The notes below the pieces were generated by a model, which ran no database searches, was not told where the DNA came from, and saw only the letters and a program-made list of their open reading frames with translations. From contig JABHYP010000047.1 in assembly GCA_018656855.1 (NCBI GenBank), positions 1-9,886 of the forward strand: a DNA stretch of 9,886 nt. The letters are read 5' to 3'. This DNA comes from Candidatus Latescibacterota bacterium. GTDB taxonomy: Bacteria; Latescibacterota; Latescibacteria; Latescibacterales; Latescibacteraceae. Position 1 is the stretch's first letter. Each line of letters starts with the position of its first letter. This document shows, piece after piece, positions 1-5,580 of the stretch. The translations under genes were made by a program, and so were the position numbers.

Positions 1-1
1 A

Positions 2-181
2 GTGATGTCGGCCGGGGACTGTTATCGCTTCTGCCTGACTAGCCCACATGTGGACGTGGTGCTTTGCGGTCCGAAGACCGGGGAGCAATTGCGGGAGAAT
101 CTCGAGGCCCTGAATAAAGGGCCATTATCACCAGAGGAAGTCGAACGTTTTCGTCGGTTTGGGCGTGCAGTTCATGGCTGA
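2..181 (+). CDS. Aldo/keto reductase, C-terminal end (partial at left edge)
   Basis: The open frame runs in from the window edge and gives 59 residues ending in RRFGRAVHG before TGA. The segment HVDVVLCGPKTGEQLRENLE followed by a 'KGPLSPEEVERFRRFG' tail is the typical last part of NADPH-dependent aldo/keto reductases: the VDV-x-GP strand near the coenzyme 2'-phosphate site, then the C-terminal helix. The catalytic Asp-Tyr-Lys-His residues lie upstream, outside the window, so activity cannot be judged. It lies 94 bp before an SDR gene on the same strand, which suggests an oxidoreductase cluster. The substrate is unknown. Composition is more GC-rich than what follows. The family call rests on recognition of the tail only. 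Confidence 0.72.
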   Translation: MMSAGDCYRFCLTSPHVDVVLCGPKTGEQLRENLEALNKGPLSPEEVERFRRFGRAVHG

Positions 182-275
182 AGCCGGCGCCGATCAGTGG
201 AGCGGTGCGATGAAGGTGATCACGAAAAAGCAGAAATGGCGCAAAAGGAATCTCGTCCAGAAGGAGGGCAATTAA
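174..275 (+). CDS. Possible 33-codon ORF between reductase and SDR
   Basis: An ATG overlapping the end of the reductase gene opens a 33-residue basic frame (MAEAGADQWSGAMKVITKKQ...) whose TAA directly abuts the SDR start codon. No family is recognised. No Shine-Dalgarno was identified for it, and its last codons contain the AAGGAGG used by the SDR. It could be a small coupled peptide, the frameshifted tail of a longer reductase, or chance. The tight abutment is the only argument for it. Confidence 0.2.
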   Translation: MAEAGADQWSGAMKVITKKQKWRKRNLVQKEGN

Positions 276-1094
276 ATGAAACCAAGCTTCGAAGGAAAAG
301 CTGTCTGGATCACCGGAGGAGGAAGCGGCCTCGGGAAAGCAATGGCATTGGAATTTGCACGTGAAGGAGCAATGGTATCTGTGAGCGGTCGACGGAAGGA
401 TAAACTCGAAGCAACAGTTCGGGAGATCGAAATAGAAGGTGGTCAAGGATTGGTTGTTCCCTGTGATGTAAGTCAGGAAGAACAGATAATCGTAGCGGTT
501 TCCACAATAATTAAAAATTTTGGACGACTTGATATAGCAATTGCCAACGCAGCTTACTCTGTTACAGGAAGTATTGAAAAACTTAAAGCTGCGGACTGGC
601 GACGTCAGTTTGAAGTCAATGTCTTTGGTGCTGCAATGATTGCAAAATATACACTCCCGGAATTACGTAAGACAAGGGGACGACTTGCCTTGGTCGGTAG
701 TGCTTCTTCACTGGCCACTGTACCGGGTTTTGGTGTTTATGCTTCATCAAAGTACGCATTACGAGCCTTAGGACAAACCTTGTCAATAGAACTTCACGGA
801 AGTGGTGTAAGTTGCACATTGTTATATCCTGGCTATATGGAAACTGAATTTGCTCAGATTGATAATCAAGGACAGTTCGACCCGAAGAAGAAAAAACAAA
901 ATGAAAATCTTTATTCGTGGTCAACAGAAAAATCAGCCAAGGTAAGTATCCGTGCAATTCAAAAAAGAAAGCGTGAATATGCTTTCAGTGCACTGTCAAA
1001 AGTGTGGTGTTGGTTTGGCGCACATTTCCCAAGTGCTCTTCATTTTTATCTCACTCGTTTCGGTATTCCGGGAGGGTTGGAGGCCGAGGAATGA
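276..1094 (+). CDS. Short-chain dehydrogenase/reductase (classical SDR)
   Basis: This 272-residue protein has the full classical SDR set. The Rossmann glycine motif TGGGSGLG covers residues 13-20, with D64 after strand 4 and NAAY in place of NNAG at 91-94. The active-site tetrad is N115, S142, Y155 and K159 (YASSK), and PGYMET follows at 185-190. It should be an NAD(P)(H)-dependent cytosolic oxidoreductase; substrate unknown. After about residue 195 the tail is basic and then aromatic-rich (KVWCWFGAHFP), as in SDRs that touch membranes or act on lipids, but this is weak. The start is well supported: AAGGAGG sits at 261-267, about 8 nt ahead of ATG. It probably forms an operon with the upstream reductase and the SnoaL-like gene 55 bp downstream. 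A broken relative lies at 3120-3208. Confidence 0.9.
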   Translation: MKPSFEGKAVWITGGGSGLGKAMALEFAREGAMVSVSGRRKDKLEATVREIEIEGGQGLVVPCDVSQEEQIIVAVSTIIKNFGRLDIAIANAAYSVTGSIEKLKAADWRRQFEVNVFGAAMIAKYTLPELRKTRGRLALVGSASSLATVPGFGVYASSKYALRALGQTLSIELHGSGVSCTLLYPGYMETEFAQIDNQGQFDPKKKKQNENLYSWSTEKSAKVSIRAIQKRKREYAFSALSKVWCWFGAHFPSALHFYLTRFGIPGGLEAEE

Positions 1095-1149
1095 AGGGTG
1101 TGATAGTTTTGATTATTATTAATTGTAAAATTCACGAAAGGAGAAAAAA

Positions 1150-1608
1150 ATGAGCAAGAACTACACACAGAAGGAGAACACGATAACCAGTAAAGAAAAC
1201 AAGGAACTTGTCCGACACTTATTTGAAGAAGTCAACAAAGGCAATTCCCAACCATTTGTGGATGCAATGGCTGAAGACCTCACTTTGACTCTTATTGGTA
1301 CAACTCCAATATCCGGTACTTTCAAAGGTGTTAAAGAAGTGAGTGAAAAGGTTATGCCACGAATAATGTCTTCATTTAAGTCTCAGCCTCGTGTTGTGAT
1401 TGACCGGCTCATCGCGGAGGACGATTTCGTCGTCGTTGTTGCTCATGGTGAGGGCGGCGTCGCAAAGAACGGGCATCCTTACAACAACACCTACTGCCAT
1501 GTGATGCGATTGAAAAACGGCAAACTTGTAGAATCGACTGAATACCTCGATACCTCTTTGGTAAATGCAGCGCGCATTGGGCAATATGGTCCCAATGACC
1601 AGCCTTAA
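1150..1608 (+). CDS. SnoaL-like / NTF2-fold protein
   Basis: This 152-residue protein has the SnoaL/ketosteroid-isomerase-like pattern. An N-terminal helix (ENKELVRHLFEEVNKGN, about 16-32) is followed by a 'D-AMAEDLTLTLIG' strand, then the long beta-sheet part with GHPYNNTYCHVMRLKNGK (108-125) and VESTEYLDT, the usual end of this fold. Members are small cone-shaped cytosolic proteins acting as isomerases, cyclases or hydrolases, or simply binding ligands; the reaction cannot be read from sequence. The start is supported by AAAGGAG about 7 nt before ATG. The first 13 residues are polar and probably disordered. The first half is AT-rich and the second half from about 1400 clearly GC-richer, so the gene may be a recombinant. 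Its place after the reductase and SDR suggests a shared pathway. Confidence 0.8.
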   Translation: MSKNYTQKENTITSKENKELVRHLFEEVNKGNSQPFVDAMAEDLTLTLIGTTPISGTFKGVKEVSEKVMPRIMSSFKSQPRVVIDRLIAEDDFVVVVAHGEGGVAKNGHPYNNTYCHVMRLKNGKLVESTEYLDTSLVNAARIGQYGPNDQP

Positions 1609-1650
1609 GATAGCTGCGCAAGGACTGACTGAACGACTAAATCGACACTC

Positions 1651-1780
1651 TGAACCGCCCTGGGATTTCCGGAGACTCCACAATTCGAAAGGATGAAGTC
1701 ATGGCGAAGCAATCCCGGGGTGGTGTGCATGGTCTACGAGCAAGCGAGCAATGCGCATTCACTGAGAAGTTGAGCTGAAC
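1651..1780 (+). mobile_element. Probable left end of a degenerate IS3-family element
   Basis: Starting with TGAACCGCCCTGGGATTTCC and continuing GGAGACTCCA, this stretch resembles the TGAACCGCCC(C/T)GGG...CCGGAGAC type of terminal inverted repeat known from IS3-family elements. As in those elements, a ribosome-binding-like GGA and an ATG (1701) beginning MAK follow about 50 bp inside the end. That frame stops after 25 codons (MAKQSRGGVHGLRASEQ...) and does not read like an OrfA helix-turn-helix, so the element would be truncated and decayed. No matching right end was found in the window. The call rests on memory of the end sequence and is tentative. Confidence 0.33.
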
Positions 1781-1822
1781 AAATGGAGTTTGTCGCCCTT
1801 CAGGGCACTAAGGGAGGTAAAA

Positions 1823-1870
1823 ATGAGCAAAAACACTGTTCGGTTAACAAGATCATCATCTGATAAATAA
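1823..1870 (+). pseudogene. 15-codon orphan start resembling the SnoaL-like gene start
   Basis: AGGGAGG followed at normal spacing by ATG opens MSKNTVRLTRSSSDK and then TAA. Both the ribosome binding site region and the first codons (ATGAGCAA-AAC, protein MSKN) match the start of the gene at 1150 (MSKNYTQ...). Similarity is lost after about 20 bases. The likely reading is a leftover 5' end of a second copy cut by rearrangement; a real 15-residue peptide is possible but unsupported. Confidence 0.28.
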
Positions 1871-1879
1871 CTATAGTCT

Positions 1880-2006
1880 ATCCGGAAACGGTAATGTGTG
1901 TCATTCCTGCACCGAGGTTTCGTGATAAACAGGAACTTTCTACGTAGAAGCGACTGGGTTCCGGCTAAAAAACGCTAGAATGGCTGAAAAAAGGTAGTTT
2001 CCGGAT
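1880..2006. repeat. 127-bp MITE-like element with 10-bp inverted ends
   Basis: The exact 10-bp ends ATCCGGAAAC (1880-1889) and GTTTCCGGAT (1997-2006) are inverted relative to each other. Further inside, TCATTC (left) and GAATGG (right) again face each other imperfectly, so the whole unit is weakly palindromic. It contains no coding frame. No target-site duplication is evident. It ends about 20 bp before the metallo-hydrolase start. It fits a small non-autonomous element or decayed palindromic intergenic repeat, but a single copy cannot prove mobility. Confidence 0.35.
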
Positions 2007-2027
2007 CAACTCTAACTAAAGACTTAT

Positions 2028-3170
2028 ATGAAAATACTTATATTTTTTACAGGAGTTGCGCTAAGCTTAATATTAGTAAGAGGATGTAATCCTATGGAAA
2101 CAAACCATAGCAAAGAAGAAGTTAATATGTATAAAAACTCAAAAAATTATAATATTGAAAAAAAAGAGTTCACTAACCGTAAGCCAAATATTATGGATGA
2201 GATGTGGGATAGAAATTTAAATCTTAAAAACATAATAGATTTACTTAAAGGTGGGGAAAATTTAGTACCCAGTAAGTCTCTTCCTGAATTAAAGCCGGAC
2301 ATTGCAGAGTTCTTATACCCCAGTTCTTATTTAAAAGCAATTTGGTTTGGTCATTCCTCATTTATATTAAATATGAATGGAACAATTGTGTTTGTAGATC
2401 CAGTGTTTTCAAACTCAGCAGCTCCGGTAAGTTTTGTGAGTAAAAGGTTTCAACCACCAGTTTTGAAACTGAATGAGTTACCAGAAATAGATTATATATT
2501 AATATCTCATGATCACTATGATCATTTAGATATGGAGTCTATAAAACATTTTATAGATAAAAAAGCGAATTTCGTTACACCCTTAGGAGTAGGTTCACAT
2601 TTAGAAAGGTGGGGAATACCAACAGAAAGGATTGTAGAAAAGGATTGGTGGGAAACTGCTGAATTTGATGGTTTAAAATTTATTGCGACACCTGCTCAAC
2701 ATTTTTCTGCTCGTGGTATTTGCGATAGAAATAAAACTTTATGGGCTTCATGGGTGATTCAATCAGAGAATCATAATATCTATTTTAGTGGAGATTCTGG
2801 TTATGATATTCATTTTAAAGATATTGGAGATAAATATGGCCCATTTGATGTAGCATTTTTGGAAAGTGGCCAATACAATGAGCAGTGGAGAGAAGGGCAT
2901 ATGTTTCCAGAAGATGCTGCCTTAGCATATAAAGATCTTAAGGCGAAAAAATTCTTTCCAATTCATTGGGGTATGTTCGTTCTATCTAAACACCCTTGGA
3001 ATGATCCAGCCAAACAGCTTCATAAATTATCTAAAACGCACCAAATTGATTTAGTAATACCAAAACTTGGACAATTGGTTAATTTTAGTGATGAGTTTCA
3101 GTTGGATGTATGGTGGAATCTGGCTACTGTGCTGGATTTTGGTGTTTATGCTGCATCAAGTATGCCTTAG
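2028..3170 (+). CDS. UlaG/NAPE-PLD-type metallo-beta-lactamase-fold hydrolase with foreign C-terminal tail
   Basis: This 380-residue protein of the metallo-beta-lactamase superfamily belongs to the lactamase_B_2 branch. Zinc ligands are visible: SHDHYDH (H161, H163, D165, H166), H225 (TPAQHFS), D256 (SGDSGY) and H313 (FPIHWG). Relatives hydrolyse phosphodiester, lactone or N-acyl-phospholipid bonds; the substrate here is unknown. The N-terminus MKILIFFTGVALSLILVRGC is hydrophobic and ends in an imperfect lipobox, so it may be a lipoprotein anchored at C20. Residues 1-364, ending LDVWWN, match the normal family length; homologues commonly end near WW. The last 16 residues (LATVLDFGVYAASSMP) come from an SDR reading frame joined in frame. 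No good Shine-Dalgarno precedes ATG. The gene is markedly AT-rich compared with the genes to its left, pointing to recent acquisition. Confidence 0.88.
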   Translation: MKILIFFTGVALSLILVRGCNPMETNHSKEEVNMYKNSKNYNIEKKEFTNRKPNIMDEMWDRNLNLKNIIDLLKGGENLVPSKSLPELKPDIAEFLYPSSYLKAIWFGHSSFILNMNGTIVFVDPVFSNSAAPVSFVSKRFQPPVLKLNELPEIDYILISHDHYDHLDMESIKHFIDKKANFVTPLGVGSHLERWGIPTERIVEKDWWETAEFDGLKFIATPAQHFSARGICDRNKTLWASWVIQSENHNIYFSGDSGYDIHFKDIGDKYGPFDVAFLESGQYNEQWREGHMFPEDAALAYKDLKAKKFFPIHWGMFVLSKHPWNDPAKQLHKLSKTHQIDLVIPKLGQLVNFSDEFQLDVWWNLATVLDFGVYAASSMP

Positions 3171-3390
3171 GACTTTGGGACAAATCCTGGCTTTGCTAAT
3201 ACTGAATTGATCTGCAATATCTTATTATTTATTAATCTTTTGGTGGGTTGGACTCTGGTTTTTCAATTCTTGAAGATTTATTTCTGGATTTCGATACCTT
3301 ATGCGCTTCTTGGTTCTCTTTCCCCATTGTATGGCCTGAACCGGACAATTCTGAATACAGGAAAGGCACAAACTACACAATTATCCTGGC
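3120..3390 (+). pseudogene. Remnant of a second SDR gene, fused to the hydrolase
   Basis: Bases 3120-3159 match 711-750 of the intact SDR at 35 of 40 positions, mostly transitions, and encode LATV-FGVYAASS including the catalytic Tyr region. Two single-base deletions follow. The similarity then jumps over 48 bases and resumes at 3184-3208 (against 826-850), coding for NPGFANTEL, the PG-x-x-TE segment after the active site. The N-terminal ~145 codons are absent. The hydrolase TAG at 3168-3170 interrupts the frame, which then stays open to 3428 with a hydrophobic stretch (ICNILLFINLLVGWTLVF) not recognised as SDR. The copy is not identical to the neighbour, so it is an old paralogue or foreign relative. 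Confidence 0.7.
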
Positions 3391-3391
3391 T

Positions 3392-3458
3392 ACCTAACGC
3401 CTCATGTCAGCTGCAGCCAGCCGCATAGCTCAGAGGCGCGGCTGACTGTCTGTTAGAT
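3392..3458 (+). repeat. Integron attC-like recombination site
   Basis: The site starts with ACCTAAC (3392-3398, fitting R'' RYYYAAC) and ends with GTTAGAT (3452-3458, fitting R' GTTRRRY). The two pair along 7 bp with one C/A mismatch that becomes a G-T wobble on the bottom strand, the strand integron integrases recombine. Inside, GTCAGC (3406-3411) pairs with GCTGAC (3441-3446) as L''/L' boxes, with unpaired spacers of 7 and 5 nt. A GC-rich apex follows (CAGCCGC with GCGGCTG is an alternative pairing). The 67-bp length is within the attC range. It lies after the hydrolase/SDR relic, as an attC follows a cassette gene. No integrase gene is in the window, so it may be an orphan site. Confidence 0.5.
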
Positions 3459-3482
3459 GTAACTGTTAAGTGTTTTTTTTAT

Positions 3483-3839
3483 TTACTGATGCCACCCATC
3501 TTCCATTCCAAACATTTGAATGTTAATTTCTGAAGTCCAATCTTTAACATTTTTCATCATGTCCGATTTTAAAAGTTCTTTTACAGCATCACTTTTCATG
3601 AACATCTTAAAATCCTCTTCAGATTCCCATGTGGTAATATTGCAGACTGGTTCTGATTTTGTTTTTGGCCTTAAGACCTTTGCTAGAAGCAGTCCTTGAA
3701 CTCCATAAATTTCTTTCGCAGATTTTTTCGCAATCTCTATTACTTTTTCCAACTTTCCGTCATTCGGAAAATATTGCTCGATTAATACAAAAATATTGTC
3801 TCCATGAGATTTGTTGCTCTGTGATTTTGCGCTATGCAT
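3483..3839 (-). CDS. Small ABM-domain protein (antibiotic biosynthesis monooxygenase-like)
   Basis: With the start at the ATG of 3839 the protein has 118 residues and a ferredoxin-like alpha-beta pattern. A first strand (NIFVLIEQYF, 15-24) is followed by a helix (LEKVIEIAKKSAKEI), a strand (GVQGLLLAKVLR) and a second strand ending in CNITTWES (66-73). Then come EEDFKMFMKSDAVKELL, the ABM signature helix, and a last strand. Members form dimers and act as cofactor-free monooxygenases, haem-degrading enzymes or quinol-modifying enzymes; function here is unknown. The ATG lies in ATGCATAG, overlapping the PadR stop by 8 bp, with AAAGGA 8 nt upstream, so translation is probably coupled. A second ATG 9 nt upstream is too close to that AAAGGA. 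The PadR repressor probably controls this gene. Confidence 0.72.
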   Translation of the reverse strand: MHSAKSQSNKSHGDNIFVLIEQYFPNDGKLEKVIEIAKKSAKEIYGVQGLLLAKVLRPKTKSEPVCNITTWESEEDFKMFMKSDAVKELLKSDMMKNVKDWTSEINIQMFGMEDGWHQ

Positions 3840-4368
3840 GATTATCATCCTTTGTCTTTTGTTGATATTTTTCAACAAGCTTATTAAGAAACTCGCTTTC
3901 AAGCTCTGCTTGACGTGCGAGAAAATCAATGCCCGGATGACTTGCGTAGATTTCATCAGAAAAACCAGTTAAGGCTTTACAACGAATGGCGAGGCGCTCT
4001 AGCCTTTGAATTAACAATGACAAGGCCTCCTGAGGCGTTAATAGTTCGATAAAATTTAGGGATACTCCATCAGGATACTCAATAGGCTGAAATTCAGCCA
4101 ACCTTTCCTTCAATAAGCGCTCAAACTCCTCCTTTCCTAATGCTGTTATGGAATAAACCAGCCTGGGAGGCCGGTTGCCCTCACGCTCCTCTATGTGACT
4201 AACAAAACCTTTTCCCTCAAGCTTTGCCAATAATTTATACGCATTAGCTTTGCCAATATGAATTGCTCTAGTCGGTAGCTTGAGAATTTGATTTAGCTGA
4301 TATCCGTGTGCATCTTGATTGCACAAAATACCTAACAAGAGAAGATTTTTATCTTTTATCGAGCTCAT
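3832..4368 (-). CDS. PadR-family transcriptional repressor
   Basis: This 178-residue protein has a PadR N-terminal winged helix: LLLLGILCNQDAHGYQL (residues 9-25), then GKANAYKLLAKLEGKGFV and the wing EEREGNRPPRLVYSITALGK. A helical C-terminal dimerisation part (about 95-175) ends HPGIDFLARQAELESEFL, typical of PadR proteins. It should bind DNA as a dimer and release on a phenolic or hydrophobic ligand. I chose the ATG at 4368 (MSSIKDK...) over an in-frame GTG at 4389, because the GTG lies inside the -10/-35 spacer and would not be transcribed. It is first in a two-gene unit with the ABM-fold protein. The promoter carries a palindrome consistent with autorepression. Confidence 0.87.
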   Translation of the reverse strand: MSSIKDKNLLLLGILCNQDAHGYQLNQILKLPTRAIHIGKANAYKLLAKLEGKGFVSHIEEREGNRPPRLVYSITALGKEEFERLLKERLAEFQPIEYPDGVSLNFIELLTPQEALSLLIQRLERLAIRCKALTGFSDEIYASHPGIDFLARQAELESEFLNKLVEKYQQKTKDDNHA

Positions 4369-4375
4369 AGTTACT

Positions 4376-4404
4376 AATATAATAGTCACTCGTGACTAAT
4401 GCAA
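4376..4404 (-). promoter_or_regulatory. Leaderless padR promoter with operator palindrome in the spacer
   Basis: Read on the minus strand, TTGCAT (plus 4399-4404) and TATATT (plus 4376-4381) are separated by exactly 17 bp, a good sigma70-type pair. Only 7 nt lie between the -10 and the ATG at 4368, so transcription should begin at or next to the start codon, and no Shine-Dalgarno is present: a leaderless message. The spacer is filled by TAGTCAC-TC-GTGACTA (4383-4398), a perfect 7-bp-arm palindrome. A related TAGTTAC lies beside it at 4369-4374. A dimeric repressor bound here would block polymerase, so PadR autoregulation is the natural reading. Confidence 0.6.
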
Positions 4405-4566
4405 GGTAATTTTCACTCATCTGCATTAAAAGATGCGGATTTCAGAATTGTCTGAGAAAACAAACTGAGCTTATTGATCTTGCCCTCGAAAACTGGTCCA
4501 GTTCTAATGTTAGAGATGTTACATCATTTATGAATTGAGTTAATTTGGTCATAAATATACTATGAC

Positions 4567-4595
4567 GCGGGTTCGATTCCCGCATCCTTTTACCA
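4567..4595 (+). other. tRNA/tmRNA 3'-end-like fragment (T-arm)
   Basis: GCGGG-TTCGATT-CCCGC (4567-4583) is a perfect 5-bp T-stem with a canonical T-loop. It is followed by ATCCTTTTA and CCA (4593-4595). A real tRNA has 8 nt between T-stem and CCA; here there are 9. No anticodon or D arm precedes it, so it is not a gene. The stretch GACGCGGGTTCGATTCCCGC is also common at tmRNA ends. It may be the duplicated 3' end left at one border of an integrated element, with the full RNA gene outside the window to the left. Confidence 0.4.
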
Positions 4596-4639
4596 AGTTA
4601 AATTAATGAAAAAGTTATTATTATGATTTATAATTGCCA

Positions 4640-5449
4640 TCAGCAAATGAGTTTCGTTCTTCTGCCAGACGGTGTCATCCAAACCGCCTTCTTGAATTCC
4701 TTGAACTGATGCAATAGCGCAAACCTAAAACGGTAGTCTGGCAGTTCCCGGGCTTTTCGCAAAAGCTGCCTGAACTGATTCTCAACCCTCTCAATCATTT
4801 GGACATACTCCGGATACTCCACCGGCCTCGTCGTCACGTCAAAGTTCTCCGTCGTGAACACGTACAGGAACTTGGCCTGTTTTGATAATCCGTGTTTCCG
4901 GAAATTAGTCACCTTCTCGTTCAGCCGTATTTTCTCTTCCATTATTGCCTTCGGTGTCCTTGTCCGCTCGAACTCAACGATAAAATCGTATTGTCTATCA
5001 TCGAGCTTATGCCGATACCTTACAATCGCATCAGGCTTGTATCCATCCAAAGAATTGGCCGTTGAAGGATATGTTATGGTAATGTCGTACTCGTCCCTGA
5101 ACAGAAAGTACAGGCCGCACAGCGCGTCAATCAGACCAAACTGGTGCGGGAAGTTCTGAACCGACTTTCGGCCTATCGGCGTGTATTGCTCATATCCAAG
5201 AGCTTGAGCGCCTTCTTTCGTCACCTGCCAGAAGGTGTGACGGTATCGTTCGTCCCTGAGATATCCGTACTTCCTAACGGGCATGACCAGGCCATCACGT
5301 TCAAGCTGGGTGATATGGCGTCCGGTACCGACGAGGCAGGAGTCCTTGGTCGCGCCTCTGCTCTTAAAGGCGAGATTATATATTGTGGCAAACTTGAGGT
5401 CGTAGAGGGCTTTCAAAAGTTTGCGTTTAGCGTTAGGATTTCTGGGCAT
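4640..5449 (-). CDS. Replic_Relax-like protein (winged helix plus nuclease-like fold)
   Basis: With the start at the ATG of 5449 this is a 269-residue soluble protein. Residues about 8-85 read as a winged helix (KRKLLKALYDLKFATIYNLA, then RHITQLERDGLVMPV, then FWQVTKEGAQALG). The second half holds YKPDAIVRY (137-145) and DFIVEFERTRT (155-165) with a nearby lysine, the acidic pattern seen in Replication-relaxation (Replic_Relax) proteins and PD-(D/E)XK-like folds. LYVFTTEN (195-202) follows. These proteins are carried by plasmids and integrative elements, where a role in replication or relaxation is proposed but poorly tested. No clear Shine-Dalgarno was seen. The longer frame to 5500 adds MIYWAVLF... 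and would begin inside the inverted repeat, so I rejected it. It is alone, between two tRNA-like fragments. Confidence 0.6.
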   Translation of the reverse strand: MPRNPNAKRKLLKALYDLKFATIYNLAFKSRGATKDSCLVGTGRHITQLERDGLVMPVRKYGYLRDERYRHTFWQVTKEGAQALGYEQYTPIGRKSVQNFPHQFGLIDALCGLYFLFRDEYDITITYPSTANSLDGYKPDAIVRYRHKLDDRQYDFIVEFERTRTPKAIMEEKIRLNEKVTNFRKHGLSKQAKFLYVFTTENFDVTTRPVEYPEYVQMIERVENQFRQLLRKARELPDYRFRFALLHQFKEFKKAVWMTPSGRRTKLIC

Positions 5450-5461
5450 ATTATTTATTAC

Positions 5462-5580
5462 GTGCAATCTTATCCTGAAAAGGACAGCCCAATATATCAT
5501 GAAAAGCAGTCTGTGATTATTATGCGTTCTGAGAGATTGGGCTGTCCTTTTTGCTGAAAGTAAAAGGACGATGATTGCAC
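5462..5580. repeat. Nested inverted repeat beside the Replic_Relax-like gene start
   Basis: An exact 16-bp pair, AAAAGGACAGCCCAAT (5478-5493) and ATTGGGCTGTCCTTTT (5536-5551), encloses 42 nt. It is itself bracketed by an exact 8-bp pair, GTGCAATC (5462-5469) and GATTGCAC (5573-5580). A third AAAAGGAC stands at 5562-5569, next to the outer right arm. The structure begins 13 bp from the Replic_Relax-like start codon. It could be an origin or nicking/partition site bound by that protein, a regulatory cruciform, or a 74-bp MITE with 16-bp ends. A 42-nt loop makes an intrinsic terminator unlikely. Confidence 0.6.

Noticed and set aside
39..1683. Minus-strand open frames opposite the reductase, SDR and SnoaL-like genes
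   Set aside because: They run antisense to genes with complete family motifs, show no recognisable domain, and are composition shadows.
3207..3428. A separate 73-residue membrane protein gene
   Set aside because: The frame starts at a TTG without a ribosome binding site, is simply the hydrolase frame continued past its stop, begins in SDR debris and ends inside the attC-like site.
3840..3956. Longer N-terminus for the ABM-fold protein
   Set aside because: It would overlap the PadR coding region by over 100 bp with a basic, unstructured sequence; the ATG at 3839 has AAAGGA at proper spacing and a stop-start overlap.
4419..4440. Small hairpin ATCTGCAT / ATGCGGAT as a terminator or start of a tRNA paired with the T-arm at 4567
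   Set aside because: It has one wobble and no T-tract, and no D or anticodon arm lies between it and the T-arm.
5478..5551. The 16-bp inverted repeat as an intrinsic terminator
   Set aside because: A 42-nt loop is far too large and no gene ends next to it; the compact hairpin at 5810-5838 is the terminator here.
4854..5557. Plus-strand open frames opposite the Replic_Relax-like gene
   Set aside because: They are antisense to a coherent winged-helix plus PDAIV/FIVEFERT protein, and no domain was recognised in them.
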